A DNA stretch of 64,000 nt from Phenylobacterium sp. Lineage in GTDB: Bacteria; Pseudomonadota; Alphaproteobacteria; Caulobacterales; Caulobacteraceae. Where the stretch lies: the NCBI RefSeq assembly GCF_024508875.1, contig NZ_JANINU010000002.1:1-64000 (forward strand), written 5' to 3'. Position 1 is the stretch's first letter. Every line of letters begins with the position of its first letter. Shown one piece after another: positions 33,757-42,874 of the stretch. Made by a program: the position numbers and the translations under genes. The notes beneath the pieces were generated by a model. That model searched no databases. It saw nothing but the letters and a program-made list of their open reading frames with translations, and was not told the DNA's origin.

Positions 33757-34332
33757 ATGAGCACCGCAGACAAGCTGATTGATGAAGCCGGTCGGCTCAT
33801 CGTGAACGCCGGGTACAACGGGTTCAGCTACGCGCACCTGGCGGAGCGCCTCGGCATCCGCAAGGCGAGCATCCACCATCACTTCCCCTCCAAGGTGGAT
33901 CTGGTGGTCGCGGTCGTGGAACAGCAGCGCGCGGCCATACGCGAACAGATCGCGGCGCTGGAGAACGATGAGCCTGACGCCATGGCGCAGCTGCTCGCGT
34001 ATGTGAACTACTGGAAGCGTTGTATCGAGGACCAGTCGGAGCCGTTCTGCCTGGCCGGCGTTCTGGCGGTCGAGCTGCCCGGCCTGCCCGAGGAAGTGGG
34101 CGTCGCCGTGCGCGGGCACTTCAACGACCTCGGCGAGTGGCTCAAGCGTGTCATGGCGCTGGGCGTCCGCCAGGGCGCGATCCAACTGGAACTCGAGCCC
34201 GACACCTCGGCTCAATTCTTCCAGACCACCCTTTATGGCGCGATGGTGATGGCCCGCGCCTACGGCGATCCCGGCAAGTTCAACTTCGTCGTCGACGCCT
34301 TCCTGGCGCGGATGCGCACCGACCGGAGCTGA
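33757..34332 (+). CDS. TetR-family transcriptional repressor
   Basis: A 191-residue protein with an N-terminal TetR helix-turn-helix (ADKLIDEAGRLIVNAGYNGFSYAHLAERLGIRKASIHHHFPSKVDLVVAVV) and an all-helical ligand domain with FCLAGVLAVELPGLPEEV and a C-terminal TetR_C-like region. ATG 33757 is chosen; the open frame to 33685 would include the operator itself. It probably represses itself and the downstream membrane protein gene through three matching dyads. Confidence 0.9.
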   Translation: MSTADKLIDEAGRLIVNAGYNGFSYAHLAERLGIRKASIHHHFPSKVDLVVAVVEQQRAAIREQIAALENDEPDAMAQLLAYVNYWKRCIEDQSEPFCLAGVLAVELPGLPEEVGVAVRGHFNDLGEWLKRVMALGVRQGAIQLELEPDTSAQFFQTTLYGAMVMARAYGDPGKFNFVVDAFLARMRTDRS

Positions 34333-34404
34333 GGCCGCTCCGCGCGAGCTCTCGGAACTTCTGACACGCGGGAGGCAGTCGACCATTGTAAGTCATCAGC
34401 CTAC

Positions 34405-34437
34405 CTACTAGTTGGTAGGCTCGCTACCTGCTGGTAG
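34405..34437. promoter_or_regulatory. TetR operator sites 2 and 3
   Basis: CTACT-AGTT-GGTAG (34405-34418) and CTACC-TGCT-GGTAG (34424-34437) share the dyad found before tetR. Their starts are 19 bp apart and the second ends 23 bp before the next gene's ATG. Confidence 0.7.
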
Positions 34438-34460
34438 CTAGTCCACACAGGAGATTGGCC

Positions 34461-35045
34461 ATGCCGCGCCCCCCGTCCTCGCTCGCCTCGCCTCAGACAC
34501 AGTGGCTGCGGACCTATTATTTCGTGCGGGCGATCGTCTCGATCGGCTGGATCGCCCTGGCCGTCGCCATCGGCAGGAACTCGCCCCTGTTCGGGGCCGT
34601 GCTGTTCGTGGCCTATCCCGCCTGGGACGCGCTGGCGAACCTGATCGATGCGCACAGGAGCGGCGGCCTGCGGGCCAACCCCACCCAGACCGTCAACCTC
34701 GCCACCAGCGTCATCACAGCGGCATTCGTCGCGGTTGCGCTCAATATCGGCATACCGGCCGTGATCCAGGTCTTCGGGGGCTGGGCGATCCTCTCGGGCC
34801 TGCTTCAGCTCGCCACGGGAATTCGCCGGTGGAAGGTGGCGGGCGCCCAATGGGCCATGGTGCTGAGCGGCGGCCAGTCCGTCTTGGCGGGCGCCTTCTT
34901 CTTCAAGCGGGCGGCCGCAGGCTTTCCCCTCGATGTCACCACGGTGGCGCCCTACGCTGCCTTCGGCGCCTTCTACTTCTTTCTGTCGGCCATCTGGCTG
35001 ACCGTGTGGGCCAGGCCTCGCAGCCCCGCTCACGTTGCCGGATAG
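34461..35045 (+). CDS. Multi-spanning membrane protein (DUF308/HdeD-like), TetR-controlled
   Basis: A 194-residue protein with about six hydrophobic helices (YYFVRAIVSIGWIALAVAIG, LFGAVLFVAYPAWDALANLI, VNLATSVITAAFVAVALNIGI, IQVFGGWAILSGLLQLATGI and two more). The repeated short-helix pattern resembles HdeD/DUF308 proteins. Function is not recognisable from sequence. AGGAG precedes ATG 34461. Two TetR-type operators directly upstream make it the likely target of the preceding repressor. Confidence 0.72.
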   Translation: MPRPPSSLASPQTQWLRTYYFVRAIVSIGWIALAVAIGRNSPLFGAVLFVAYPAWDALANLIDAHRSGGLRANPTQTVNLATSVITAAFVAVALNIGIPAVIQVFGGWAILSGLLQLATGIRRWKVAGAQWAMVLSGGQSVLAGAFFFKRAAAGFPLDVTTVAPYAAFGAFYFFLSAIWLTVWARPRSPAHVAG

Positions 35046-35469
35046 CCTCCACCGCAGACGCGCCCACGCCGCCGTCGAGTGGCGTGGGGCCGCCCTCCAA
35101 CAGCCTGTCCAGGAGCGCATCCACAGCCCGTCACTTGGCAAGCGCGCCCTGATCACCCCGATGCGCAGGGCATCGGCGGAATCATCGCCATGAAGCTGGC
35201 GGACGGGTCGCTCAACGATCGCGCCGCCTTCGCGCCACTTGCAGACATTGGGGCCGGGCCCGAAAGCAGACGCTCGACCGCCGACACTCTCAACGACACG
35301 TTAGAGCCGCTTCGGAGGCTCGAGCGGCGCCGACCGTCCACGGCGGCAGAGGTCGGCTTTGCGCGAGCATCGAACGCGCCGCCTCACCTTAGGCCGACGG
35401 TCGCCTACCGCCATGTTGGCAATGTCGTCCGCCTCCGGCAGGTTCGGACACGGCGAGGCCGCGTTGCGA
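35046..35469. other. Gene-free gap with one repeat copy
   Basis: 424 bp between the membrane protein and pirin genes. It has no credible reading frame and one copy of the 25-bp-period repeat (35232-35279). Confidence 0.6.
35232..35279. repeat. 25-bp-period degenerate repeat, copy 7
   Basis: GCGCCA box with TGCAGACATT and AGCAGACGCT units whose starts are 25 bp apart. The spacer is GC-shifted (GGGGCCGGGCCC), making this a decayed copy. Confidence 0.55.
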
Positions 35470-36168
35470 TCAGACAGCGTCGACCATTACGATCTCGCTG
35501 TCCTCGAGGGCGGTGACCGTGAAGGCCTCCAGGCCCGCGATGGCCACGCCGTCGCGGGCTTGCGCCGTGACCTCGCCGATACGAACCGAGCCCGCAGCCG
35601 GAACGACGTAGGCCCTACGCTCCGCGCCGATGGCGTATTCCGCCGTCTCCCCGGCCTTCAGGGTCGCACCCAGGACGCGGGCGTCGGTCCGGATCGGCAA
35701 GGCGTCCGTATCACCCGTCACGCCGGAGGCGAGGGTCACGAAGCGCCCGCTGCGATCGCCCTTGGGGAAAGGCTTCGCGCCCCAGCTGGGCTGCCCGCCG
35801 CTCTCCGAGGGAATGATCCATATCTGGAAGATCTTGGTGGTGACACCTTCGCGATTGTACTCGGAGTGCGTCACGCCCGATCCGGCCGACATTACCTGAA
35901 CGTCGCCAGCCTCGGTGCGCCCCCTGTTGCCCAGGTTGTCCTCGTGGGTGATGGCGCCCTCGCGGACATAGGTGATGATTTCCATGTCGCGGTGCGGGTG
36001 CGGTGGGAACCCCGTGTTGGGGGCGATGGTGTCGTCGTTCCAGACCCGCAGCGCACCCCAGTTGGTGCGGTTGGGATCGCGGTAGTTGGCGAACGAGAAG
36101 TGGTGCTTGGCGTCCAGCCAGCCGTGGTTCTCTCCGCCGAGGCTCTCATAGGGACGAAGTTCGATCAT
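35470..36168 (-). CDS. Pirin family protein
   Basis: A 232-residue bicupin. The N-terminal pirin domain has metal ligands in PPHPHRDMEIITYVREGAITHED and the motif SAGSGVTHSEYN. Some bacterial pirins act as quercetin dioxygenases or bind partner enzymes. Start ATG 36168 (MIELRPYESLG) is the family's usual beginning. It is divergent from the LysR gene at 36291 and may be regulated by it. Confidence 0.92.
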   Translation of the reverse strand: MIELRPYESLGGENHGWLDAKHHFSFANYRDPNRTNWGALRVWNDDTIAPNTGFPPHPHRDMEIITYVREGAITHEDNLGNRGRTEAGDVQVMSAGSGVTHSEYNREGVTTKIFQIWIIPSESGGQPSWGAKPFPKGDRSGRFVTLASGVTGDTDALPIRTDARVLGATLKAGETAEYAIGAERRAYVVPAAGSVRIGEVTAQARDGVAIAGLEAFTVTALEDSEIVMVDAV

Positions 36169-36290
36169 GGAGTGGCTCCGAAGTTGGGGCCGGCCTTGCG
36201 CCGGGGTGATCCGATGGGGCGAACCTAGCCCTGGCAGCCATTCCAGTTCAGTCGCATAAGATCGGACAAAATGATCGATGGAGTTGAACA

Positions 36291-37220
36291 TTGGCCAACC
36301 CGGGCACACCCACCTTCGAGCAGTTGCGCACCTTCCTGGCCGTGGTCGACGCGGGCAGTTTCGCGGGAGCGGGACGCCGCCTGAACCGCGCCGTCTCCGT
36401 GATCAGCTACGGGATCGGCAACCTCGAGGCCCAGCTGGGCGTGGTGCTGTTCGACCGCGAGGGCTCGCGCAAGCCGCAGCTGACGGTGGCAGGCCGGGCG
36501 TTGCTGGCGGAGGCGCGCACCATCGCGCACGGGATCGACAGCCTGCGCGCCAAGGTGAAAGGGCTGCTGGACGGTCTTGAGGCCGAGGTCGACCTGGCCG
36601 TCGACGTGATGCTGCCGGCGGAGCGGCTGGGGAAGATCCTGAGGACCTTCGCCCAGGCGTTTCCGACGGTCTCGCTGCGCCTGCACGTCGAGGCGCTGGG
36701 GGCCATCACCGCCCTGGTTCTGGACCGCAAGGCTGGGGTCGGTGTCTCGGGTCCGCTGGCGGCGGGCGTCGAGGGCGTGGAGTGTGTCAACGCCGGTTCG
36801 GTGCCGATGGTCCCGGTGGCGGCGCCCGACCATCCGCTGGGACGGATGGAACGGATCGCGCCAGGGGCCGGGCGCGACTACGTGCAGCTCGTACTCAGCG
36901 ACCGCTCTCCGTTTACCGCGGGCCAGGACTTCTCGGTGATGAGCCCGCGGACCTGGCGACTGGCCGACCTGGGCGCGAAGCATGCTCTGCTGCGTGAGGG
37001 CGTCGGCTGGGGGAACATGCCGCTGCCGATGATCGAGCCGGACCTCGTGGCCGGGACACTGGTTCGACTGCAGATGCCCGACCACGCCGGGGGCACCTAT
37101 CGGTTCGCCGGCGTCTGGCGGCGGGACGCGCCCCCCGGACCCGCGGCCTCCTGGCTGCTGGACCAGTTCGTCCGGATGGGCGCCGACGACCGGGAGGAAG
37201 CCGGCTTCACCGACATCTGA
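36291..37220 (+). CDS. LysR-family transcriptional regulator
   Basis: A 309-residue LysR protein: HTH TFEQLRTFLAVVDAGSFAGAGRRLNRAVSVISYGIGNLEAQLGVVLFDR, then an effector domain. It starts at TTG 36291 with GGAG 7 bp upstream; ATG codons nearby are in other frames. Between the divergent pirin gene and the converging end of the seven-gene operon, it is the natural candidate to regulate either. LysR genes at the 3' end of such hydrolase/isochorismatase clusters are common in my experience of this group. Confidence 0.9.
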   Translation: MANPGTPTFEQLRTFLAVVDAGSFAGAGRRLNRAVSVISYGIGNLEAQLGVVLFDREGSRKPQLTVAGRALLAEARTIAHGIDSLRAKVKGLLDGLEAEVDLAVDVMLPAERLGKILRTFAQAFPTVSLRLHVEALGAITALVLDRKAGVGVSGPLAAGVEGVECVNAGSVPMVPVAAPDHPLGRMERIAPGAGRDYVQLVLSDRSPFTAGQDFSVMSPRTWRLADLGAKHALLREGVGWGNMPLPMIEPDLVAGTLVRLQMPDHAGGTYRFAGVWRRDAPPGPAASWLLDQFVRMGADDREEAGFTDI

Positions 37221-37223
37221 GCC

Positions 37224-37943
37224 TCAGACGTGGGCCGGGTTCCGGGCGCCCGGGTGTAGGGCGCAGGCCAGGGTGCCCGCCAACACCAAGCCACCGGCCA
37301 GGACCAGCGGGATCACCAGTCCGGTGCGCGTGACCAGCAAGGCGCCCAGGGCCGCGCCGCCGAAGATCGCCACGACGCTGCCGATCCGCCGCGCCCAGTT
37401 GGGGTTCGAGCCGCCGGCGACGGTGGAGTCGGCGGCGAGACCGGTGAGCGTGAGGGTCAGGACTGTCGTCGTCAGGTCGGGGATCTTCAGCTGACGGATC
37501 GTGGCGTTGCGGTAGCCCATGGCGATCGCCGTCAGCGCGATGATCGCGTAGACGTTGGCTTCGGGCGTCCCCGCTGCGATGTCGAGGCCGACGGCGAAGA
37601 TCGCCGCCACCCACAACAGGATCGCTTCGATCGTCGCCGACGTGAGTAGCCAGCGCGCCAGGCTGCGATCGGCGTGCGCCTTTCCCGTTCGGCCGGCGAC
37701 CGCGGCGCCGGCCAGGAACGCGGTGATCGCCACGACATAGGGCGCCACCTTGAACCCTGGCGCGCCGGAGGCGGCGAAGCCCAGGAAGACGATGTTGCCG
37801 GTCATGTTAGCGGTGAAGACCTTGCCGAGGCCCAGGACGCTGATGGCGTCCACCAGACCCGTGGTCACAGAGAGCAGCAGCAGCAGCCAGGGCAGCGGCG
37901 CGGCGGCACGGCCGGAAGCGGCGGGGGCGGGCGGCTGGGACAT
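37224..37943 (-). CDS. YoaK/DUF1275 family membrane protein
   Basis: A 239-residue protein with about six helices and the family pattern TTGLVDAISVLGLGKVFTANMTGNIVFLGFA near the N-terminus and AIAMGYRNATIRQLKIPDLTTTVLTLTLTGLAAD in the middle. Function of the family is unknown; some are treated as transporters. It is the last gene of the leftward operon and ends 3 bp from the converging LysR gene. Confidence 0.9.
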   Translation of the reverse strand: MSQPPAPAASGRAAAPLPWLLLLLSVTTGLVDAISVLGLGKVFTANMTGNIVFLGFAASGAPGFKVAPYVVAITAFLAGAAVAGRTGKAHADRSLARWLLTSATIEAILLWVAAIFAVGLDIAAGTPEANVYAIIALTAIAMGYRNATIRQLKIPDLTTTVLTLTLTGLAADSTVAGGSNPNWARRIGSVVAIFGGAALGALLVTRTGLVIPLVLAGGLVLAGTLACALHPGARNPAHV

Positions 37944-37957
37944 GCGCGGTCTCCCGG

Positions 37958-39334
37958 TCAGAAGCGGAAATTGGCTTCGAGTCCGAACATGCCGACGGTC
38001 TCGGCGGGTCCAGTCTCGCGGATGAAGGCGCCCGCCTCGAAGGCCGAGAGGGAGGCCGAGAGTTCGAGCTCGGGCGTGGCCTGCCAGTCGAGGGTGGCCT
38101 CGACCTCCTTGCCAATAAAGCGGGCGCGCGAGCCGTTCGCGCCGCGCACGAGGTTCCCCGGCACATCGTAGACGCCGTCGGCCCGTGCGTAGCGCCAGTA
38201 AACCATGGCGCTCAGGCCAAGGGAGAGGTCATTGCCGAGGTCGAGCGCGACGCCCGGGTTCAGGCTGACGATGTTGTAGGGCCCCACAGGGGACAGCTCG
38301 CCGAAGTATTTGCCCTTGGGAAAGAGGGCGTTGAACGTGCCGAGCTTGCCGTCGGCGGGGTCGGTGTCGCCGCTGACGACGTTGAAGCGCACGGTCAGGT
38401 CCGGGCTGAACGGCGCAGTCGGGAAACGCCGGCCGCCTTCCGATCCCACGGTCCAGGCGCGGATCTTCCGGCCGTCGAAACGGCCGGTCTGGACCACGCC
38501 TTCGACGTTCCAGCGCCAGTCGCCGGCCCGCCCGAAGCTGCGGACGCCGAAGCTGTCGCGATGCTCGTCGCCCGTCCGGCCGCCGAAGGTCGCGTCGCGG
38601 TGGCGGAACCCCAGATAGTAGAGGTCGAGGTTCGGCAGCGTGGCGTAGGCGCCCAAGAGGGCCTTGGCCGAGACGCGCTCGTCGTCGAAGGTCCCGGGGC
38701 CGGCGCGCACGGGCTCCGCCCGGAAGACGCTGACCTTCGCCCGACCCGCGTGGAGGTCGGCGCGAACCGCGTCGAAGGCCAGCGGGACGTTGGGACCATA
38801 GCGCGCGCCTACCAGGCGTTCGCTGCCGAGCGGCATGAGCTGGCGGCCGGCTCGAAGGACGAGGGTGGTCTCGCCCAGCGGCGCGGAGACCTCCGCGAAG
38901 CCCTGCAGCAGATCGAGGCCGGTGCGATCGACGGGCCCTGCCGCGGGCTGGACACCGACGGCGTAGGCGGCGATCGGTTGGACGAACGCGCGGACCTGGC
39001 CCAGGTGCAGATCGGCATAGGGCAAGGCGCGGACCCACATATAGCCGTCGTCTGGCGCGGCGGCGCCGCCCCACTCATTGTTGCTATAGCTCTCCTGGCG
39101 AAGCCGCAGCTCCAGGCCAGTCGTCAGCCAGGTCGAAGCGCCGCCGAGCGGGACGTATTTGAAGGGCTCGCTCCAGCGACCGGTGCGGGCCGCCGGATCG
39201 GCGAGCCGCGACCAATCCTCGTCGAAACGGGTCGTCGTCAGGGTCGGCGGCGCGCCGGGTTCCGCGGCGGCCGGCACGGCCGCCGCGGCGCTGAGGCTCG
39301 CCGCCAGACCTGCAAGGATGCGACGCGCGATCAT
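37958..39334 (-). CDS. Alginate-export-like outer-membrane porin
   Basis: A 458-residue outer-membrane barrel with a signal peptide (cleavage near PAAAEPG) and features of the alginate_exp family: FKYVPLGGASTWLTTGLELRLRQESYSNNEWG, AGRQLMPLGSERLVGARYGPN, and a terminal Phe (ANFRF). The name reflects homology only; family members serve as diffusion channels for varied organic molecules. It overlaps the DoxX gene stop by 4 bp and so is co-translated with it. Confidence 0.9.
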   Translation of the reverse strand: MIARRILAGLAASLSAAAAVPAAAEPGAPPTLTTTRFDEDWSRLADPAARTGRWSEPFKYVPLGGASTWLTTGLELRLRQESYSNNEWGGAAAPDDGYMWVRALPYADLHLGQVRAFVQPIAAYAVGVQPAAGPVDRTGLDLLQGFAEVSAPLGETTLVLRAGRQLMPLGSERLVGARYGPNVPLAFDAVRADLHAGRAKVSVFRAEPVRAGPGTFDDERVSAKALLGAYATLPNLDLYYLGFRHRDATFGGRTGDEHRDSFGVRSFGRAGDWRWNVEGVVQTGRFDGRKIRAWTVGSEGGRRFPTAPFSPDLTVRFNVVSGDTDPADGKLGTFNALFPKGKYFGELSPVGPYNIVSLNPGVALDLGNDLSLGLSAMVYWRYARADGVYDVPGNLVRGANGSRARFIGKEVEATLDWQATPELELSASLSAFEAGAFIRETGPAETVGMFGLEANFRF

Positions 39335-39762
39335 AGGACCGGCCGCGTCTCGCGGTGCGCCAGCATGGCCACGAGCACGAAGCCGCCGATCAGCCCCAGG
39401 TGCTCGAAGAAGGCGTTGGTCGCCATGAAGCGGTCGTGGCCGGCCGGCATCGCCCAGAAGGCGTTGGCCGTGAGGGCGGCCAGGCCCGTGAAGACGCCCA
39501 GCATCCCGGCGCCCAGCCAGGCCCAGTGACGGGTCATCACCAGCGCGCTGCCCACCAGTTCGACCACGATGGTCAGGGCCGCGAACAGGGCCGGCGGGTC
39601 GAGGCCGAAGTGGGCCTGCTCGGCGACGGCAGCCGGAAAGTCGGCGGCCTTGACCACCCCGCCCAGGACATAGGCGCTGACCAGGGCCAGCTTGGCGGCG
39701 AAGAGCGCCGGCCGCGCGTCCAGGATGGCGGCGACCAAGGAGGGCGGATTGCGGGCGCCCAT
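39331..39762 (-). CDS. DoxX-family membrane protein
   Basis: A 143-residue four-helix protein of the DoxX type (LVSAYVLGGVVKAADFPAA, FAALTIVVELVGSALVMTRHWAWLGAGMLGVFTGLAALTANAFW, FFEHLGLIGGFVLVA). DoxX proteins are quinone-linked membrane components of unclear role. The start is 1 bp after the amidohydrolase stop, so expression is coupled. Confidence 0.88.
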   Translation of the reverse strand: MGARNPPSLVAAILDARPALFAAKLALVSAYVLGGVVKAADFPAAVAEQAHFGLDPPALFAALTIVVELVGSALVMTRHWAWLGAGMLGVFTGLAALTANAFWAMPAGHDRFMATNAFFEHLGLIGGFVLVAMLAHRETRPVL

Positions 39763-39763
39763 C

Positions 39764-41707
39764 TCACACCGCCCAGCAGCCGCAGCCGAACGCGCCCCAG
39801 AACGCCTGGGCGTCGGCGGCCGGCGCCTCGCGGCCGAGCGCGGCGGCGTGGTCGTGGCCGTGGACGCCGCACGCCTTGGCGCAGCCGCAGGCCGCGGCCA
39901 TCAGGGCGGCCGTCCCGCGCCTTGCGCGGTCCTGGTAGCCGCCGAACACCCGGACCGGCGACCACTCCGGCATCGGCTTGGGCAAGTCAGGCGCGAGGGG
40001 CGCGTAATCGCCCTCGCCGTACACCACCCGGCCGCCCAGCAGGGTCAGCACGGCGCCCAGGTGGGCGATCTGGTCCTCGGCCACGCCGAAGTAGTCGTCC
40101 GACAGCACCGCCAGGTCCGCAAGTTGGCCGGCCTTGATCTGCCCCTTCTTGCCCTGCTCGTTCGAGAACCAGGTGTTGGCCTCGGTCCAGAGGCGCAGGG
40201 CGCTTTCGCGGTCCAGGCGATTGGCCTGCGGGTAGAGACCAAGGCCGCCCACGGTCTTGCCGGTCACCAGCCATGACAGCGAGACCCAGGGATTGTAGCT
40301 GGCCACGCGGGTGGCGTCGGTGCCGGCGCCCACCGGCACGCCGGCGGCCAGCATCCTGCGGATCGGCGGCGTGGCCTCGGCGGCGCGTTCGCCGTAGCGC
40401 TCGACGAAGTACTCGCCCTGGAAGGCCATGCGGTGCTGCACGGCGATGCCTCCGCCGAGCGCCGCGATCCGGTCGATGTTGCGATCGCTGATCGTCTCGG
40501 CGTGGTCGAAGAACCAGTGGAGCCCGTCGAAGGGAACGTCGCGGTTCACCTTCTCGAACACGTCCAGCGCGCGGGTGATGGTCTGGTCGTAGGTGGCGTG
40601 CAGCCGCCAGGGCCAGCGGTTCTCGGCCAGCAGCCGGATCACCGGCTCGAGGTCGCCTTCCATGCTCGCCGGCATCTCGGGCCGTTCGACCCGAAAATCC
40701 TCGAAGTCGGCCGCGGAATAGACCAGCATCTCGCCGGCTCCGTTGTGGCGATAGGTGTCGTCGCCTTGGCCGGGCTTCACCTGCTTCGACCAGCCCGCGA
40801 AGTCCGCCAGCTCTTCCTTCGGCTTCTGGGTGAAGAGGTTGTAGCTGATCCGGAGCGTCAGCTGGTCGTTGGCGTGCAGCTTCTCGATGATCGCGTAGTC
40901 TTCGGGATAGTTCTGGAAGCCGCCGCCGGCGTCGATCACGCCGGTGACGCCCAGGCGGTTCATCTCGCGCATGAAATGGAGGGTGGAGTTCAGCTGAAAC
41001 TCGGGCGGCAGCTTCGGCCCCTTGGCCAGGGTGGAATAGAGGATCGTGGCGTTGGGCCGGGCCAGCAGCAGGCCGGTGGGATTGCCCGCCGCGTCGCGGA
41101 CGATCTCGCCGCCCGGCGGGTTGGGCGTGTCCTCGGTGTAGCCCACCACCCGGAGCGCGGCGGCGTTCAGGAGGGCGCGATCGTAGAGGTGCAGGATGAA
41201 CACCGGCGTGTCGGGCGCCGCGGCGTTCAGTTCCTCAATCGTTGGCAGGCGCTTCTCGGCGAACTGGTGCTCGGTGAAGCCGCCGACCACGCGCACCCAC
41301 TGGTTCGGGGGGGTGATCTGAACCTGCTTCTTCAACATGGCCATGGCGTCCGCGAGGCTGGGCACGCCGTCCCAGCGGAGCTCCATGTTGTAGTTCAGAC
41401 CGCCGCGGATGATGTGCATGTGGCTGTCGATCAGACCCGGGATCACCCGCCGTCCCCTGGCGTCGATGACGGTGGCGTCGGGCGCCGCGGCGGCGCGGAC
41501 TTCGGCCTCCGACCCCACCGCCAGGAACTTGCCGTCGCGGATCACCACGGCCTGGGCCTGGGGGTTGCTCCGGTCGAGGGTGGTGACCTTGGCGTTCGTC
41601 AGGATCAGATCTTTGGTCATGGCGGGTTTCCGGTCGGCGGCGTGGGCCTGGGTGGCGAGGGTCGCGGCGGCGGCGACGAGGGTCTGGCGGCGGCTGAGCG
41701 GGGTCAT
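39764..41707 (-). CDS. YtcJ-like amidohydrolase (amidohydrolase_3 family), exported, with Cys/His-rich tail
   Basis: A 647-residue metal-dependent hydrolase with a Tat-like signal (PLSRRQTLVAAAATLATQAHA). The metal site begins with DSHMHI after VIDARGRRVIPGLI and continues through LHATYDQ, FDHAE and GAGTDATRVASYNPW. The C-terminal about 45 residues hold a Cys/His cluster (CGCAKACGVHGHDH and a final GCGCW), which is not part of the family core and could bind metal. Overlaps the DUF1427 gene stop by 4 bp. Confidence 0.9.
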   Translation of the reverse strand: MTPLSRRQTLVAAAATLATQAHAADRKPAMTKDLILTNAKVTTLDRSNPQAQAVVIRDGKFLAVGSEAEVRAAAAPDATVIDARGRRVIPGLIDSHMHIIRGGLNYNMELRWDGVPSLADAMAMLKKQVQITPPNQWVRVVGGFTEHQFAEKRLPTIEELNAAAPDTPVFILHLYDRALLNAAALRVVGYTEDTPNPPGGEIVRDAAGNPTGLLLARPNATILYSTLAKGPKLPPEFQLNSTLHFMREMNRLGVTGVIDAGGGFQNYPEDYAIIEKLHANDQLTLRISYNLFTQKPKEELADFAGWSKQVKPGQGDDTYRHNGAGEMLVYSAADFEDFRVERPEMPASMEGDLEPVIRLLAENRWPWRLHATYDQTITRALDVFEKVNRDVPFDGLHWFFDHAETISDRNIDRIAALGGGIAVQHRMAFQGEYFVERYGERAAEATPPIRRMLAAGVPVGAGTDATRVASYNPWVSLSWLVTGKTVGGLGLYPQANRLDRESALRLWTEANTWFSNEQGKKGQIKAGQLADLAVLSDDYFGVAEDQIAHLGAVLTLLGGRVVYGEGDYAPLAPDLPKPMPEWSPVRVFGGYQDRARRGTAALMAAACGCAKACGVHGHDHAAALGREAPAADAQAFWGAFGCGCWAV

Positions 41708-41964
41708 GCGTGGTCCTTGTCGGCGGGCTCGGACCTGGGCGGCGGCGCGCCCAGCACCCGGGGCGCGCACTCCGTTCTCAGGAAGGCCGCCACGTCGTGC
41801 CCGCCTAGGACCCGTTTGGCGACCGGTAGAGCTTGTTCACCCAGGAGAATTCCCATGAGGCCCAGCAGGGCGACGGCGGGCGGGGCCGGAGAGCGGACGT
41901 TGAGCAGGCTGTAGATCACACCGATCAGCAGACCCGCGCCCAGTGAAAGCAGGTAGGGTTTCAT
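41704..41964 (-). CDS. XapX/DUF1427-type small membrane protein
   Basis: An 86-residue protein with two short hydrophobic helices (LLSLGAGLLIGVIYSLLNVRSPAPPAVALLGLMGILLGEQ), the XapX/DUF1427 pattern, plus a hydrophilic C-terminal tail. Function unknown. Small proteins of this family recur in similar hydrolase clusters. ATG 41964 is preferred because the motif MKPYLLSLGAG is the normal family start. Confidence 0.8.
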   Translation of the reverse strand: MKPYLLSLGAGLLIGVIYSLLNVRSPAPPAVALLGLMGILLGEQALPVAKRVLGGHDVAAFLRTECAPRVLGAPPPRSEPADKDHA

Positions 41965-41982
41965 CGTCCGCTCTCCCATCGC

Positions 41983-42804
41983 CTAGCTGCGGGCGAAGGC
42001 CAGCAGGTCGGCGTTCAGGCGGTCCTGGTGGGTGGCGGTCAGGCCGTGCGGCGCGCCCTCGTAGATCTTGAGTGTCGCGTTCGGGATGATCTTGGCCGAC
42101 AGCATGCCGGCGTTGGCGATCGGGACGATCTGGTCGTCGTCCCCGTGGATGACAAGCGCGGGCACGTCGATCCTCTTTAGGTCCTCGGTGTAGTCGACCT
42201 CCGAGAACTCGTGGACGCAGAGGTACTGGCCGAGGGCCGAGCCCTGCATGCCCTGCGCCCAGAAGGACTGGCGCAGGCCTTCGTTGATCTGCACGCCGTC
42301 GCGGTTGAACCCGAAGAACGCGATGGGCAGGTCCAGGTAGAACTGCGAGCGGTTGTCGAAGACGGACTTGCGGATGTCGTCGAAGATCTGGATCGGCAGG
42401 CCGTTCGGATAGGCCTCGGTCTTGGCCATGATGGGGGGCACCGCGCCGATCAGCACCACCTTGGCCACCCGGCCCGTGCCGTGACGGCCGATGTAGTGCG
42501 AGATCTCGCCCCCGCCGGTCGAATGGCCGACGAGGATGGCGTCCTTCAGGTCCAGATGCTCGATCACCGCGGCGAGGTCGTCGGCGTAGGTGTCCATGTC
42601 GTTGCCGGTGGCCGGCTGGTCGGAGCGGCCGTGGCCGCGGCGGTCATGGGCGATCACCCGGTAGCCGTTCTGGGCCATGAACAGCATCTGGCCGTCCCAG
42701 GCGTCGGCGCTGAGCGGCCAACCGTGGGAGAAGACGACCGGTTGGCCCTGGCCCCAGTCCTTGAAGAAGATGCGCGTACCGTCTTTCGTCGTCACGAAGC
42801 TCAT
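41983..42804 (-). CDS. Alpha/beta hydrolase (non-heme chloroperoxidase-like)
   Basis: A 273-residue hydrolase with [36 protein letters not shown] at the start, nucleophile GHSTGGGE, acid DDDQIVP and His in [13 protein letters not shown]: the cofactor-free haloperoxidase/perhydrolase subfamily. Natural substrates are unknown; these enzymes can hydrolyse esters and form peracids. ATG 42804 is the usual family start. Same operon as the isochorismatase gene 70 bp upstream. Confidence 0.92.
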   Translation of the reverse strand: MSFVTTKDGTRIFFKDWGQGQPVVFSHGWPLSADAWDGQMLFMAQNGYRVIAHDRRGHGRSDQPATGNDMDTYADDLAAVIEHLDLKDAILVGHSTGGGEISHYIGRHGTGRVAKVVLIGAVPPIMAKTEAYPNGLPIQIFDDIRKSVFDNRSQFYLDLPIAFFGFNRDGVQINEGLRQSFWAQGMQGSALGQYLCVHEFSEVDYTEDLKRIDVPALVIHGDDDQIVPIANAGMLSAKIIPNATLKIYEGAPHGLTATHQDRLNADLLAFARS

Positions 42805-42874
42805 GACTCGTGTCCTTGATCTCGAGGGGATGTAAGGGAGACGGGCGGGCGCGCGAGCCCGCCCGGTTAGCAGG

